Notes under the pieces: generated by a model
Seen by the model: the letters and a program-made list of their open reading frames with translations, nothing else
What the model was told of the DNA's origin: nothing
The model's database searches: none
Assembly (NCBI GenBank): GCA_011390575.1
Contig: JAABSE010000027.1
Coordinates: 1 to 43,198, forward strand
Source of the DNA: Sphingobacteriia bacterium
Lineage (GTDB): Bacteria > Bacteroidota > Bacteroidia > Bacteroidales > UBA7960
DNA length: 43,198 nt
Direction: 5' to 3'
Position numbers and translations under genes: made by a program
Part shown: positions 17,420 to 25,495 of the stretch, piece by piece
How positions within the stretch are numbered: position 1 is the stretch's first letter
Layout: every line of letters begins with the position of its first letter

Positions 17420-19039
17420 ATGTTTAAAAAAGTACCTCACACTTACGTTATTGTTTTTGGTATAATTGTAATTTCTGCCTTGCTTACATGGTTTATTCCT
17501 CCGGGAAAATATGTTGAAGTAACCACCATGGTTGAAGGCAAGGAACAAAAACAAATGGTGTTTTTCTATGAGGAGAACCTTCCGGAAGCAGCAAAAGCGG
17601 AATTTAACAGCAATGTGCAAACCTGGCAGGTTTTTTCAGCCCTCTTTAAAGGATTTGTAAAACAAAGCAATATCATCATTTTTATCCTTATGATTGGGGG
17701 TGCTTTCTGGATTATGAACAAAAGCAAAGCCATTGATGTAGGAATTTTTGCCTTTTTGAAATTCACCAAAAAACTGGAAAATAATGGGTTGATGCGAAGG
17801 CTGGGAGTTGACAATATCATTATCGTGCTCATCATGGTAATGTTTAGCATCTTTGGGGCGGTATTTGGTATGAGCGAAGAAACCATTGCTTTTGTTATCA
17901 TCCTGATTCCTCTTGCCATATCCATGGGTTACGATTCCCTTATGGGTGTATCAATGGTGTATATTGCGGCGCACCTGGGATTTGCCGGAGCCATTCTCAA
18001 CCCATTTACTATCGGTATAGCGCAAGGTCTGGCTGAATTGCCCCTGTTTTCGGGTATCGAATACCGGATGTTTGCCTGGCTGGTAATCAATTTTGTAGGA
18101 ATTGCCTTTGTGCTGCGTTATGCAAAGAAGATCCGAAACAACCCCCGGTCTTCCATTATGTATGAAGAAGACGCTTACTGGCGTAAACGTGAAGAAACCG
18201 ACAACAATCATGTAACCTACTACACACCTACAATTGCCTGGTGGGTATATGGAGCCATCCTCACTGCTATGACCCTTTTCTCAGTCTTTCACCCTTACAC
18301 GGTAATGACTGTAGGAAATTCATCCTTCGGGTTTTATGTATTACCGCTTTTCACCGCTCTTTATGCCATTTTAGGTATTGTAGCCCTCAGAAAATCTGTG
18401 CATTTTTTCATTTTGCTCTTATTGGCATATACCATTATTTACCTCATCGTTGGCGTAATGGGTTATGACTGGTATGTAATGGAAATTGCCACCTTGTTTC
18501 TTACCATGGGTATTGCCAGTGGTGTTTCTATTAATAAAACAGCCGACGAGATTGCGGTATTGTTCCTGGAAGGAGTAAAAGATATTATGTCAGCAGCCAT
18601 TATCGTGGGCCTGGCAGGAGGTATTATCGTTGTTTTGTCCGACGGCGGTATCATCGACTCTATTTTATACGGATTGTCAAAAGCCATGGGTAATTTTGGC
18701 GATGTAGCCTCCGTGGGAATCATGTATGTGATTCAAACCATCATCAATATTGTTATCCCATCGGGATCAGCCAAAGCAGCTATCACCATGCCCATCATGG
18801 CACCATTCAGCGATTTGATTGGCATTTCAAGACAAGCTACCGTAATGGCATTTCAGTTTGGAGACGGGTTCACCAATATGATAACTCCTACTTCCGGGGT
18901 GTTGATAGCGGTACTGGGAATTGCCCGCATACCTTATCACAAGTGGGTAAAATGGGTTTGGCCGCTAATTCTGACATTGATTATTCTGGGTTTCCTGTTG
19001 CTGATTCCCACGGTTACCATGCAGCTTAATGGTTTTTAA
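17420..19039 (+). CDS. YfcC-family inner-membrane carrier (DcuC/ArcD-like)
   Basis: 539 residues, about 12 membrane helices. It begins MFKKVPHTYVIVFGIIVISALLTWFIPPG, a typical start for this family. A periplasmic insert (residues 32-65) follows, then helices with FGAVFGMSEETIAF near 150 and the C-terminal conserved stretch VIPSGSAKAAITMPIMAPFSDLIG with QFGDGFTNMITPTSG. Relatives include arginine/ornithine and dicarboxylate exchangers of the C4-dicarboxylate carrier (DcuC) family. The substrate cannot be read from sequence. Its position directly behind a cyanophycinase suggests import of Asp, Arg or the beta-Asp-Arg dipeptide; this is inference. The stop lies inside a long terminator stem. Confidence 0.88.
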   Translation: MFKKVPHTYVIVFGIIVISALLTWFIPPGKYVEVTTMVEGKEQKQMVFFYEENLPEAAKAEFNSNVQTWQVFSALFKGFVKQSNIIIFILMIGGAFWIMNKSKAIDVGIFAFLKFTKKLENNGLMRRLGVDNIIIVLIMVMFSIFGAVFGMSEETIAFVIILIPLAISMGYDSLMGVSMVYIAAHLGFAGAILNPFTIGIAQGLAELPLFSGIEYRMFAWLVINFVGIAFVLRYAKKIRNNPRSSIMYEEDAYWRKREETDNNHVTYYTPTIAWWVYGAILTAMTLFSVFHPYTVMTVGNSSFGFYVLPLFTALYAILGIVALRKSVHFFILLLLAYTIIYLIVGVMGYDWYVMEIATLFLTMGIASGVSINKTADEIAVLFLEGVKDIMSAAIIVGLAGGIIVVLSDGGIIDSILYGLSKAMGNFGDVASVGIMYVIQTIINIVIPSGSAKAAITMPIMAPFSDLIGISRQATVMAFQFGDGFTNMITPTSGVLIAVLGIARIPYHKWVKWVWPLILTLIILGFLLLIPTVTMQLNGF

Positions 19040-19080
19040 AAGAAAGGGGAAGTCTGTGAGTCAGACTTCCCCTTTCTTTT
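19038..19080. terminator. Perfect 19-bp bidirectional terminator overlapping the carrier stop codon
   Basis: Arms 19038-19056 and 19062-19080 pair without mismatch around a 5-base loop. The stem begins inside the TAA stop of the YfcC gene. The A/G-rich and T/C-rich flanks allow use from both directions; the gene on the other side (ending at 19103) is convergent. Confidence 0.9.
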
Positions 19081-19102
19081 CCAGATTACTATTTGCTTAT
19101 TC

Positions 19103-20086
19103 CTACCTTATCTGTATGACCAGGTATCTTGAAGCAGACCAGAAAGCTTCGGGATCGGTAATTTCGAGCCAGCGTTCATCATCTTCCACCTGAATCTGGT
19201 ATGAACCTTCCGGGTGTGTTGAAATAACCTGAGGACGTTCGCCAATGATGGAAATCTCAAAGTCGCGGGTAATATCAATGCGGGTAAAGAAATCATGGTT
19301 GAAATCGGCTTTCATCCTTGCGGTTCTTCCAATGCCCAGGAAACCTCCTTCTCTGGAAATAACCTTATTTTCCAAAAGCTCCTTTTGAGAGCCAATGGCA
19401 TAATAGGCGGTATTGAGCTCTATGGTTTGCTGCTGCAACAAACGGGCTTTCTCCCGGGCTTCCTGTTCAAGGGTATCTACTTTGGCCGTAAGCAGGTCAA
19501 CCTGAAAGTTCATAGAAGCCAGTTGTTCTCTGAGCAATGAAATTTCAATCTCCTTTTCCTCTATGGTTTGATTTAATCGTTCGATGGTGCTTTCAAATCC
19601 GGCAATGCGTGTATCTGCATTTCGCAGCCGACTGTTCAGATTGGCAATCAAAACCCTGTTTTTCTCCATCAAATCGCCAATAAGCTGAATATCTTCATTG
19701 ATGCGGTCCTGCTGGTCTTGTCCAAGTTCAATACCATCTGTAGCGCTGCCGGTAATGATATTTTCCCTCTCCTTGATAAGTTTCAGATTATTTTCTATTT
19801 CATTAAGGTCGGAAAAATAGGTTTCCACATTTTCAGAATTTTGCTCTATGCGCGACTTTAAAGCTTCGTTTTCCTGCTCCAGTCGTTCTACTTCCTGTTG
19901 CGGGTTGCCACAGGAAACAGCAAAAATCATAAACAATAGGGTAATTGAAAGCCTGGTGGATGACTGAATTACTTTCTGCCTGACAATGCTTATTGCATGG
20001 CTGAAAAGTTTGCGGCCGATTAACATAAGGGTGTCCATAGTTACAAAGTATTGGTTAAGTCTTTGAGAATTTATCGCCATATGCAT
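19103..20086 (-). CDS. Coiled-coil lipoprotein of unknown function
   Basis: 327 residues from the ATG at 20086. Internal ATGs at 20038 and 20026 are possible starts, because the lipoprotein signal (FAVSC, Cys59) would otherwise have a very long leader. After the Cys, residues 62-230 form a long heptad-rich coiled coil (EVERLEQENEALKSRIEQ, LIGDLMEKNRVLIANLNSRL, TAKVDTLEQEAREKARLLQQQ). The last 95 residues look globular and beta-rich (FNHDFFTRIDITRDFEISIIGERPQVIS, WLEITDPEAFWSASRYLVIQI). Likely anchored to a membrane and projecting into the periplasm. I do not recognise a specific family. It stands alone between the carrier terminator and a 470-base gap. Confidence 0.75.
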   Translation of the reverse strand: MHMAINSQRLNQYFVTMDTLMLIGRKLFSHAISIVRQKVIQSSTRLSITLLFMIFAVSCGNPQQEVERLEQENEALKSRIEQNSENVETYFSDLNEIENNLKLIKERENIITGSATDGIELGQDQQDRINEDIQLIGDLMEKNRVLIANLNSRLRNADTRIAGFESTIERLNQTIEEKEIEISLLREQLASMNFQVDLLTAKVDTLEQEAREKARLLQQQTIELNTAYYAIGSQKELLENKVISREGGFLGIGRTARMKADFNHDFFTRIDITRDFEISIIGERPQVISTHPEGSYQIQVEDDERWLEITDPEAFWSASRYLVIQIR

Positions 20087-20124
20087 CTTTAAAATAAAAA
20101 AACTGTCAGCAGATGCAAGGCAAA

Positions 20125-20132
20125 CAAAGTTA
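20125..20132 (-). promoter_or_regulatory. Candidate -7 promoter box for the coiled-coil lipoprotein
   Basis: On the minus strand it reads TAACTTTG, an exact fit to TAnnTTTG, 39 bases before the ATG at 20086. No convincing -33 TTG was found. Confidence 0.4.
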
Positions 20133-20241
20133 ATATAATTGCATGCTCAGGCGCAGGAGAAATTGGAATATTTTAAGGATAGAGGTAAACAAGCTGTTTC
20201 AGGAAGCTGTAAAATAAGGTCTCAACTCAACATGACCCCAT

Positions 20242-20276
20242 AAAAAAGAGGAAGCCGGCAGCGGGGAACTGCCGGC
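20242..20276 (-). terminator. Candidate terminator for the NtrC-type regulator
   Basis: An 8-bp GC-rich stem (20254-20261 with 20269-20276; GCCGGCAG/CTGCCGGC) has a 7-base loop. On the minus strand it is followed by TTCCTCTTTTTT. It lies about 280 bases beyond the regulator stop. Confidence 0.6.
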
Positions 20277-20556
20277 ATAGGAAAACAAAAGGGAAATTTA
20301 TGTAATTAGGGGGAAATCCTTATTCAACCATAAATTCACTTGAGGAAATGAAAAAAGCGTGCCGTAAAATTCAGTAATCGCAAAATGCACTGTATAAACC
20401 TGACTACAAACAACTTAACGGGCTGTATTTTTTTTTAAGTTTGTCATCCAAAAATCACCAACCACAAAAGTGTGAAGTTTTTCCACAAAAAAGTGTAGAA
20501 CAAAGGGACAAATTACCCAAAAGAAAGAACAATTCCACACTTTCCAATAACCTCTA

Positions 20557-21924
20557 TCAGCTTGTGGCTATACCATAGAGTTTGATCTTGTTATACAGGG
20601 TTTTACGGTCTATATTGAGCATTTTGGCTGCCCTGGATTTATTAAACCTGGCTTTCTGCAGTGTGGAAATAATCATCTCCTTCTCAGTTTTTTCAGTCTG
20701 ACTTCTCAGATCATTCCCTGAAGATTGGGGTTTTATATCCTTCCTGGTAATAAAAAGGGGAATTTCTTCTGGTAACGATTCTACCCGGAGTTCATTTCCC
20801 CTGGAAAGCAGCACCGCTCTTCTGATAACATTTTTTACTTCACGGATGTTTCCCGGCCAGGGGTAGGCCCAGAATGACTCCATAATCGGGTCGGGAATAA
20901 TCTCTATCCTTTTGTCTAGTTCCCGATTGGCTTTTTCCAGGAAATGTTTGATAAAAACGACAATATCTTCCTTGCGATCCCTAAGGGGCGGGACGTGAAC
21001 CGTAAACTCATTGAGCCGGTGGTAAAGGTCTTCGCGAAAAGCACCTCTTTTAACTGCTTCCCGCAGATCTTCGTTGGTGGCTGTAATCAAACGAACATTT
21101 ACCGGAATATCCTTGTTGCTGCCGATTTTTCGGATTTTACGTTCTTGTATAGCCCGTAGCAGCTTCACCTGTATTTCATAGGACAGGTTTCCTATTTCGT
21201 CCAGGAACAGGGTGCCCAGGTTGGCCACTTCAAACTGTCCGGTTTTATCATTCAAAGCCCCTGTAAAAGAACCTTTGATATGGCCGAAGAACTCACTACC
21301 GGCCAACTCTTTGGAGAGCGAACCACAATCAATGGCCACAAAGGGATGAGAGCTTCTTTTGCTTTGCTCGTGAATTTTTCGCGCAATATATTCTTTACCT
21401 GTTCCGCTTTCACCCTGAATAATAACAGACATGTCTGTTGGGGCCACCAGTTCTATATGATCGTGAATAGCCCTGGATTCTTTGCTGGAAGCATAGACGT
21501 ATTCCAAATCACCATGCTTGTTGAACACAGGGGTTTCTGTTTTTCGGGAAGTTTCTTTGAGAGGCAACCTGTCAAGCCCTTTCTTCATGTACATCAGAAT
21601 TTCTTCCGGGTTTACAGGTTTGGTAACATATTCAAATGCCCCTAGTTTTATAGCCTTCACTGCCATTCTGATGTCAGCATAGGCTGTCATGAGGATAACC
21701 ACCGCATCCGATTGTTTGTCTTTCAGTTCTTTGAGCAATTCCAGCCCATTTCTGTCAGGCAAACGAAAATCAGTCAATACAACATCGAAATTCTTATTTT
21801 TCAAAAGGCGCAAAGCGTCACTGCAGGTATAAGCCTCTTCTGCACTATACCCTTTTCTGCCCAGGTAAGAATTTAAAATACCACAAAAATTTACGTCGTC
21901 ATCAACAATTAAAACCTTTGGCAT
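20557..21924 (-). CDS. Sigma-54-dependent response regulator, NtrC type
   Basis: 455 residues in three domains. The receiver (1-120) has acidic residues DDD at 8-10, phospho-acceptor Asp52, Thr80 and Lys102. The AAA+ domain (about 145-385) has Walker A GESGTGKE at 171-178, Walker B LFLDEI at 239-244, the sigma-54 contact loop as GSFTGA (218-223) and RDR/R-finger segments. A Fis-type helix-turn-helix closes it (KSRAAKMLNIDRKTLYNKIKLYGI, about 429-452). Phosphorylation should allow it to open sigma-54 promoters. No histidine kinase gene is next to it, so it is an orphan regulator here. Its targets are unknown. Confidence 0.95.
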   Translation of the reverse strand: MPKVLIVDDDVNFCGILNSYLGRKGYSAEEAYTCSDALRLLKNKNFDVVLTDFRLPDRNGLELLKELKDKQSDAVVILMTAYADIRMAVKAIKLGAFEYVTKPVNPEEILMYMKKGLDRLPLKETSRKTETPVFNKHGDLEYVYASSKESRAIHDHIELVAPTDMSVIIQGESGTGKEYIARKIHEQSKRSSHPFVAIDCGSLSKELAGSEFFGHIKGSFTGALNDKTGQFEVANLGTLFLDEIGNLSYEIQVKLLRAIQERKIRKIGSNKDIPVNVRLITATNEDLREAVKRGAFREDLYHRLNEFTVHVPPLRDRKEDIVVFIKHFLEKANRELDKRIEIIPDPIMESFWAYPWPGNIREVKNVIRRAVLLSRGNELRVESLPEEIPLFITRKDIKPQSSGNDLRSQTEKTEKEMIISTLQKARFNKSRAAKMLNIDRKTLYNKIKLYGIATS

Positions 21925-22068
21925 AGCAATAAAGGGAACCCCTGTATTCTTTAATGTACATTTTTATTTTGCACCGCAAGTTAGCAATAATTATTCAGGT
22001 ATTAAGCTGATAAAGAAAGGATATTTAATCAATTTTGGACCGATAACGTATATCTGCTCCAATTTTTG

Positions 22069-22076
22069 TAATTTTG
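22069..22076 (+). promoter_or_regulatory. Candidate -7 promoter box for the aldolase gene
   Basis: TAATTTTG fits TAnnTTTG exactly, 66 bases before the aldolase ATG. No -33 element was found at a standard spacing. Confidence 0.35.
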
Positions 22077-22142
22077 GAGAATGGAAAAAAGGCATGAATT
22101 ACCTTAATTATATGTTTAATTATAAATCTTAATATTTTAACA

Positions 22143-23222
22143 ATGGCAGCTAACTTAATGAAAAACATTCAACCGGGAGTTGTAACCGGAAACCAGGTTC
22201 AGGAATTACTGAAAATAGCGAAAGAGCATCAGTTTGCCTTACCTGCAGTAAATGTAACCGGAACCAATACCATCAATTCGGTGCTGGAAACAGCCAAAGA
22301 GGTTAACTCGCCGGTAATTATTCAGTTCTCCAACGGTGGCGCACATTTTTATGCCGGAAAAAGTCTTTCCAATGACAACCAGAAAGCAGCTATCGCAGGA
22401 GCCATTTCGGGTGCAAAACATGTAGCAATGATGGCGGAATTATATGGAGTAAGGGTTATTCTGCACACCGACCATGCTGCAAAAAAACTTCTCCCCTGGA
22501 TTGACGGTTTGCTGGAAGCTTCAGAAGAGCATTTTGAAAAATTCGGAAAACCCCTTTTCAGCTCTCATATGCTCGACCTTTCTGAAGAGCCCCTGGAAGA
22601 GAATATTGAAATTTGCGTGAAATACCATGAGAGAATGAGCAAAATTGGGATGACCCTGGAAATTGAACTGGGAGTAACCGGTGGTGAAGAAGACGGAGTG
22701 GACAATACTGATGTTGACAGCTCCAAGCTCTACACCCAACCCGAAGAAGTGGCAAAAATGTATGAAGCGCTCAACAAAATTTCTGACAAGTTTACCATCG
22801 CAGCTTCCTTTGGGAATGTGCACGGGGTATACAAACCCGGAAACGTAAGGCTGGAACCCAAAATTCTGGACAACTCCCAGAAATTTATTGAAAAGAATAT
22901 GGGTACAGCCCCAAAACCAGTGAATTTTGTTTTCCACGGAGGCAGCGGTTCGTCAAGAGAAGAAATAAGAGAAGCCATTTCTTATGGAGTGATTAAAATG
23001 AATATTGACACCGATACCCAATGGGCATTCTGGGAAGGAATCAAAAATTATTACCAGAAGAACGAAGGCTTCCTGCAGGCACAGATTGGCAATCCCGAAG
23101 GTGCTGACAAGCCTAATAAAAAATTCTATGACCCCAGAGCCTGGCTCAGAAAATCAGAAGAAAGCATGAAAGAAAGACTAAAAGGTGCTTTTGAAGACCT
23201 CAATGCAATTGATAAGAATTAA
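22143..23222 (+). CDS. fbaA: Class II fructose-bisphosphate aldolase
   Basis: 359 residues, the length of the FbaA (type A) subgroup. Metal and catalytic residues are visible in ILHTDHAA (Asp110, His111, matching E. coli Asp109/His110), IELGVTGGEEDGVDN (Glu near 180), SFGNVHGVYKPGN, FHGGSGSS and NIDTDTQWAFW. It is a zinc-dependent enzyme that interconverts fructose 1,6-bisphosphate with dihydroxyacetone phosphate and glyceraldehyde 3-phosphate in glycolysis and gluconeogenesis. Monocistronic, with a strong terminator after it. Confidence 0.98.
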   Translation: MAANLMKNIQPGVVTGNQVQELLKIAKEHQFALPAVNVTGTNTINSVLETAKEVNSPVIIQFSNGGAHFYAGKSLSNDNQKAAIAGAISGAKHVAMMAELYGVRVILHTDHAAKKLLPWIDGLLEASEEHFEKFGKPLFSSHMLDLSEEPLEENIEICVKYHERMSKIGMTLEIELGVTGGEEDGVDNTDVDSSKLYTQPEEVAKMYEALNKISDKFTIAASFGNVHGVYKPGNVRLEPKILDNSQKFIEKNMGTAPKPVNFVFHGGSGSSREEIREAISYGVIKMNIDTDTQWAFWEGIKNYYQKNEGFLQAQIGNPEGADKPNKKFYDPRAWLRKSEESMKERLKGAFEDLNAIDKN

Positions 23223-23244
23223 ACACTTTTTTGTTTGACAAAGT

Positions 23245-23281
23245 AAAAAAGCTGCCTGGAAGATCTCCCGGCAGCTTTTTT
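23245..23281 (+). terminator. Rho-independent terminator after fbaA
   Basis: Stem GCTGCC/GGCAGC extended by GG/CC past one mismatch, with a 7-base loop. It is flanked by A6 and a T-run, so it may also serve the convergent SPOR gene. Confidence 0.85.
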
Positions 23282-23334
23282 TTATGATTCCTGCATTATT
23301 TACCTCATCACCGTCAGGGAATCAAGGTAATTAC

Positions 23335-23784
23335 TTATTCTGATTCCTGATGGGTTTCTCCGGTGGAATCATCCTTATCAATTTCCAACCGCGGAAGGTT
23401 GATTCGGTCTACAACAACAATTGCATAAAGATATTCAGATGATATTTTTTTGAGAAACTGCTGAGCCTCAAACCTGCTGCGAAAATCACCTACACGCAAT
23501 TTGTAATAGGGCTCATCGTAAGTAATGTATGACCGCACACCCTGATATTTGACGTCAAATTCAGCCTTTACCCTGTCAGTAAGCAATTTAGACCGATTTC
23601 CGGAGGCTGTATATATCTGTACCCTGAAGCCCTGCATTCCTTTGCTTCTGTTATGCTGGCGGAAAGAGCTAATCAGCCTGTCGACACTTTCATCCTGTTT
23701 TACATAGGGTCTTTCGGCTTGCTCCTGCGAACAAATTTCAGACAATCCAAAAAACAAAAGAATTGAGAATAATAGGAACTTCAT
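23335..23784 (-). CDS. Secreted SPOR-domain protein
   Basis: 149 residues. The signal peptide ends near EICSQ (residue 20); Cys18 could also be lipidated but the lipobox is poor. A linker with RLISSFRQHNRSKGMQ precedes a SPOR domain at about 51-127 (GFRVQIYTASGNRSKLLTDRVKAEF, YYKLRVGDFRSRFEAQQFLKKI). SPOR domains bind denuded peptidoglycan glycan strands, usually at division sites. The C-terminus is a short acidic tail. It is 90 bases downstream of proS on the same strand and could be co-transcribed with it. Confidence 0.88.
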   Translation of the reverse strand: MKFLLFSILLFFGLSEICSQEQAERPYVKQDESVDRLISSFRQHNRSKGMQGFRVQIYTASGNRSKLLTDRVKAEFDVKYQGVRSYITYDEPYYKLRVGDFRSRFEAQQFLKKISSEYLYAIVVVDRINLPRLEIDKDDSTGETHQESE

Positions 23785-23874
23785 ATAAACGTAAATTCAG
23801 AATAAACCAATGATATGCAATGAGTATGGGATTATAACATCAAAGATAACGAACTTTTTACTAAATTATTCTTT

Positions 23875-25350
23875 CTAGTATGCCCGTGCAAAAACTACCC
23901 GCTGGGTGGAAGGCTTACCTGAATAGATACATTTTCCTTCCTCAGGTTTGTTGTCAAGGGGAATACAACGAATGGTTGCCTTGGTTTCTTCCTTGATTTT
24001 TTGTTCGGTTTCTGCAGTTCCGTCCCAGTGTGCATAAATAAATCCGCCTTGTTCGTCCAGAATCTTATTGAACTCTTCCCACGAATCAGCATAAAAAGTC
24101 TTTGAATCTCTAAAAGACAATGCCTTCTGAAAAAGGTTATCCTGGATATTATCCAGCAGATGTTCAATTTTATTTACCAGATCTGCCTGTTGATAAAAAG
24201 CTTTTTCGAGGGTATCGCGGCGGGCCATTTCCACGGTATTGTTTTCAACATCCCTGGGTCCAATAGCTATGCGCAAGGGTACACCCTTAAACTCATATTC
24301 GTTGAATTTCCAGCCGGGTTTATGGGTATCTCTGTCGTCAAGCTTAACCCTGATTCCTTTTTCCTGAAGTTGATCTCTTATTTCTTTCGCCCTTGTGCAT
24401 ACAAGTTCATACTGTTCCTGGTTTTTATAAATAGGAACAATTACTACCTGTATGGGTGCAAGTTTGGGAGGCAGCACCAACCCATTGTCATCTGAATGGG
24501 CCATAATAAGAGCCCCTACCAAACGGGTGGAAACGCCCCAAGAGGTTGCCCATACATAATCGAGCTTCCCTTCCTTATTGGCAAATTTCACATCAAAAGC
24601 TTTGGCGAAATTCTGGCCAAGAAAATGGGAAGTTCCAGCCTGAAGCGCTTTGCCATCCTGCATCATGGCTTCAATACAAAAGGTTTCCAAAGCTCCGGCA
24701 AATCTTTCATTTTCCGATTTTACTCCCTTCAAAACAGGAACAGCCATAAAGTTTTCGGCAAAATGGGCATAAACATCCAGCATTTGCCTGGTTTCTACCA
24801 ATGCTTCCTCCTCTGTAGCATGGGCGGTATGACCTTCCTGCCAGAGAAATTCAGCCGTACGTAAAAACATTCTTGTGCGCATTTCCCATCTTACCACATT
24901 GGCCCACTGGTTGACAAGAATGGGTAAATCGCGGTACGATTGCACCCAGTTGCGGTAAGTATCCCAGATGATGGTCTCAGAAGTAGGCCGAACAATCAAC
25001 TCCTCCTCCAGCTTGGCATCTTCATCCACTACCACACCTTTTCCATCGGGTGATTTTTTCAACCTGTAATGGGTTACCACGGCACATTCTTTGGCAAAAC
25101 CTTCCACGTGATCGGCCTCTTTGCTAAAAAATGACTTTGGTATGAAAATTGGAAAGTATGCATTGGAATGCCCGGTATCCTTAAACATTTTGTCCAGAGC
25201 ACCCTGCATGCGCTCCCAGATTGCGTACCCGTAGGGTTTAATTACCATACAGCCACGTACTGCTGAACTCTCCGCCAAATCAGCTTTCTGGACAATATCG
25301 TTGTACCATTTGGAATAATTCTCTTCGCGGGTTGAAAAATCTTTTGCCAT
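23875..25350 (-). CDS. proS: Prolyl-tRNA synthetase, eukaryote/archaeal-type
   Basis: 491 residues, the short ProRS form without the bacterial editing insertion. Class II motifs are visible: motif 2 region [22 protein letters not shown], the proline-binding loop with RPTSETIIW, then [14 protein letters not shown] and [27 protein letters not shown]. The C-terminal anticodon-binding domain contains [12 protein letters not shown] and the zinc-domain-like end [18 protein letters not shown]. It charges tRNA-Pro in the cytoplasm. Divergent from the low-complexity lipoprotein gene. Confidence 0.97.
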   Translation of the reverse strand: MAKDFSTREENYSKWYNDIVQKADLAESSAVRGCMVIKPYGYAIWERMQGALDKMFKDTGHSNAYFPIFIPKSFFSKEADHVEGFAKECAVVTHYRLKKSPDGKGVVVDEDAKLEEELIVRPTSETIIWDTYRNWVQSYRDLPILVNQWANVVRWEMRTRMFLRTAEFLWQEGHTAHATEEEALVETRQMLDVYAHFAENFMAVPVLKGVKSENERFAGALETFCIEAMMQDGKALQAGTSHFLGQNFAKAFDVKFANKEGKLDYVWATSWGVSTRLVGALIMAHSDDNGLVLPPKLAPIQVVIVPIYKNQEQYELVCTRAKEIRDQLQEKGIRVKLDDRDTHKPGWKFNEYEFKGVPLRIAIGPRDVENNTVEMARRDTLEKAFYQQADLVNKIEHLLDNIQDNLFQKALSFRDSKTFYADSWEEFNKILDEQGGFIYAHWDGTAETEQKIKEETKATIRCIPLDNKPEEGKCIYSGKPSTQRVVFARAY

Positions 25351-25401
25351 AACAATGTAGTTGGTATAAAATTTGATGTTTTACTAATACAGAAAGATGG
25401 G

Positions 25402-25409
25402 CAAATTTA
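25402..25409 (-). promoter_or_regulatory. Candidate -7 promoter box for proS
   Basis: Reads TAAATTTG on the minus strand, 51 bases before the proS ATG. A TTTG lies at 25425-25428, but the 15-base spacing is shorter than usual. Confidence 0.35.
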
Positions 25410-25495
25410 AGAAAATAATACCAACAAATCTCTTTCTGTTTATTGCAAAGTACATTACAAATTTTATACATAAAAACACATGGAGGAGTAATATT

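Larger units (their letters stand above)
20087..20556. other. 470-base gap with promoter box, hairpin and short repeats
   Basis: No supportable gene. Reading the minus strand, it holds a terminator-like hairpin (20242-20276) for the upstream regulator and an exact TAnnTTTG box (TAACTTTG at 20125-20132) 39 bases before the lipoprotein ATG. Near its right end are two direct copies of CCACAAAA(AA)GTGT (20462-20474, 20483-20497), 21 bases apart, and an inverted AAAGTGTGG (20535-20543). Their meaning is unknown. Confidence 0.55.

Noticed and set aside
20358..20377. Very short ORF (MKKACRKIQ-like) after a GAGG in the 470-base gap
   Set aside because: Only nine codons and no supporting features.
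22031..22050. Sigma-54 promoter upstream of fbaA (TTGGACC...)
   Set aside because: The GG is present, but there is no GC ten bases later.
25397..25495. 33-codon N-terminal extension of the low-complexity lipoprotein
   Set aside because: It lacks a signal and precedes a clear ribosome-binding site and lipoprotein signal at 25496.
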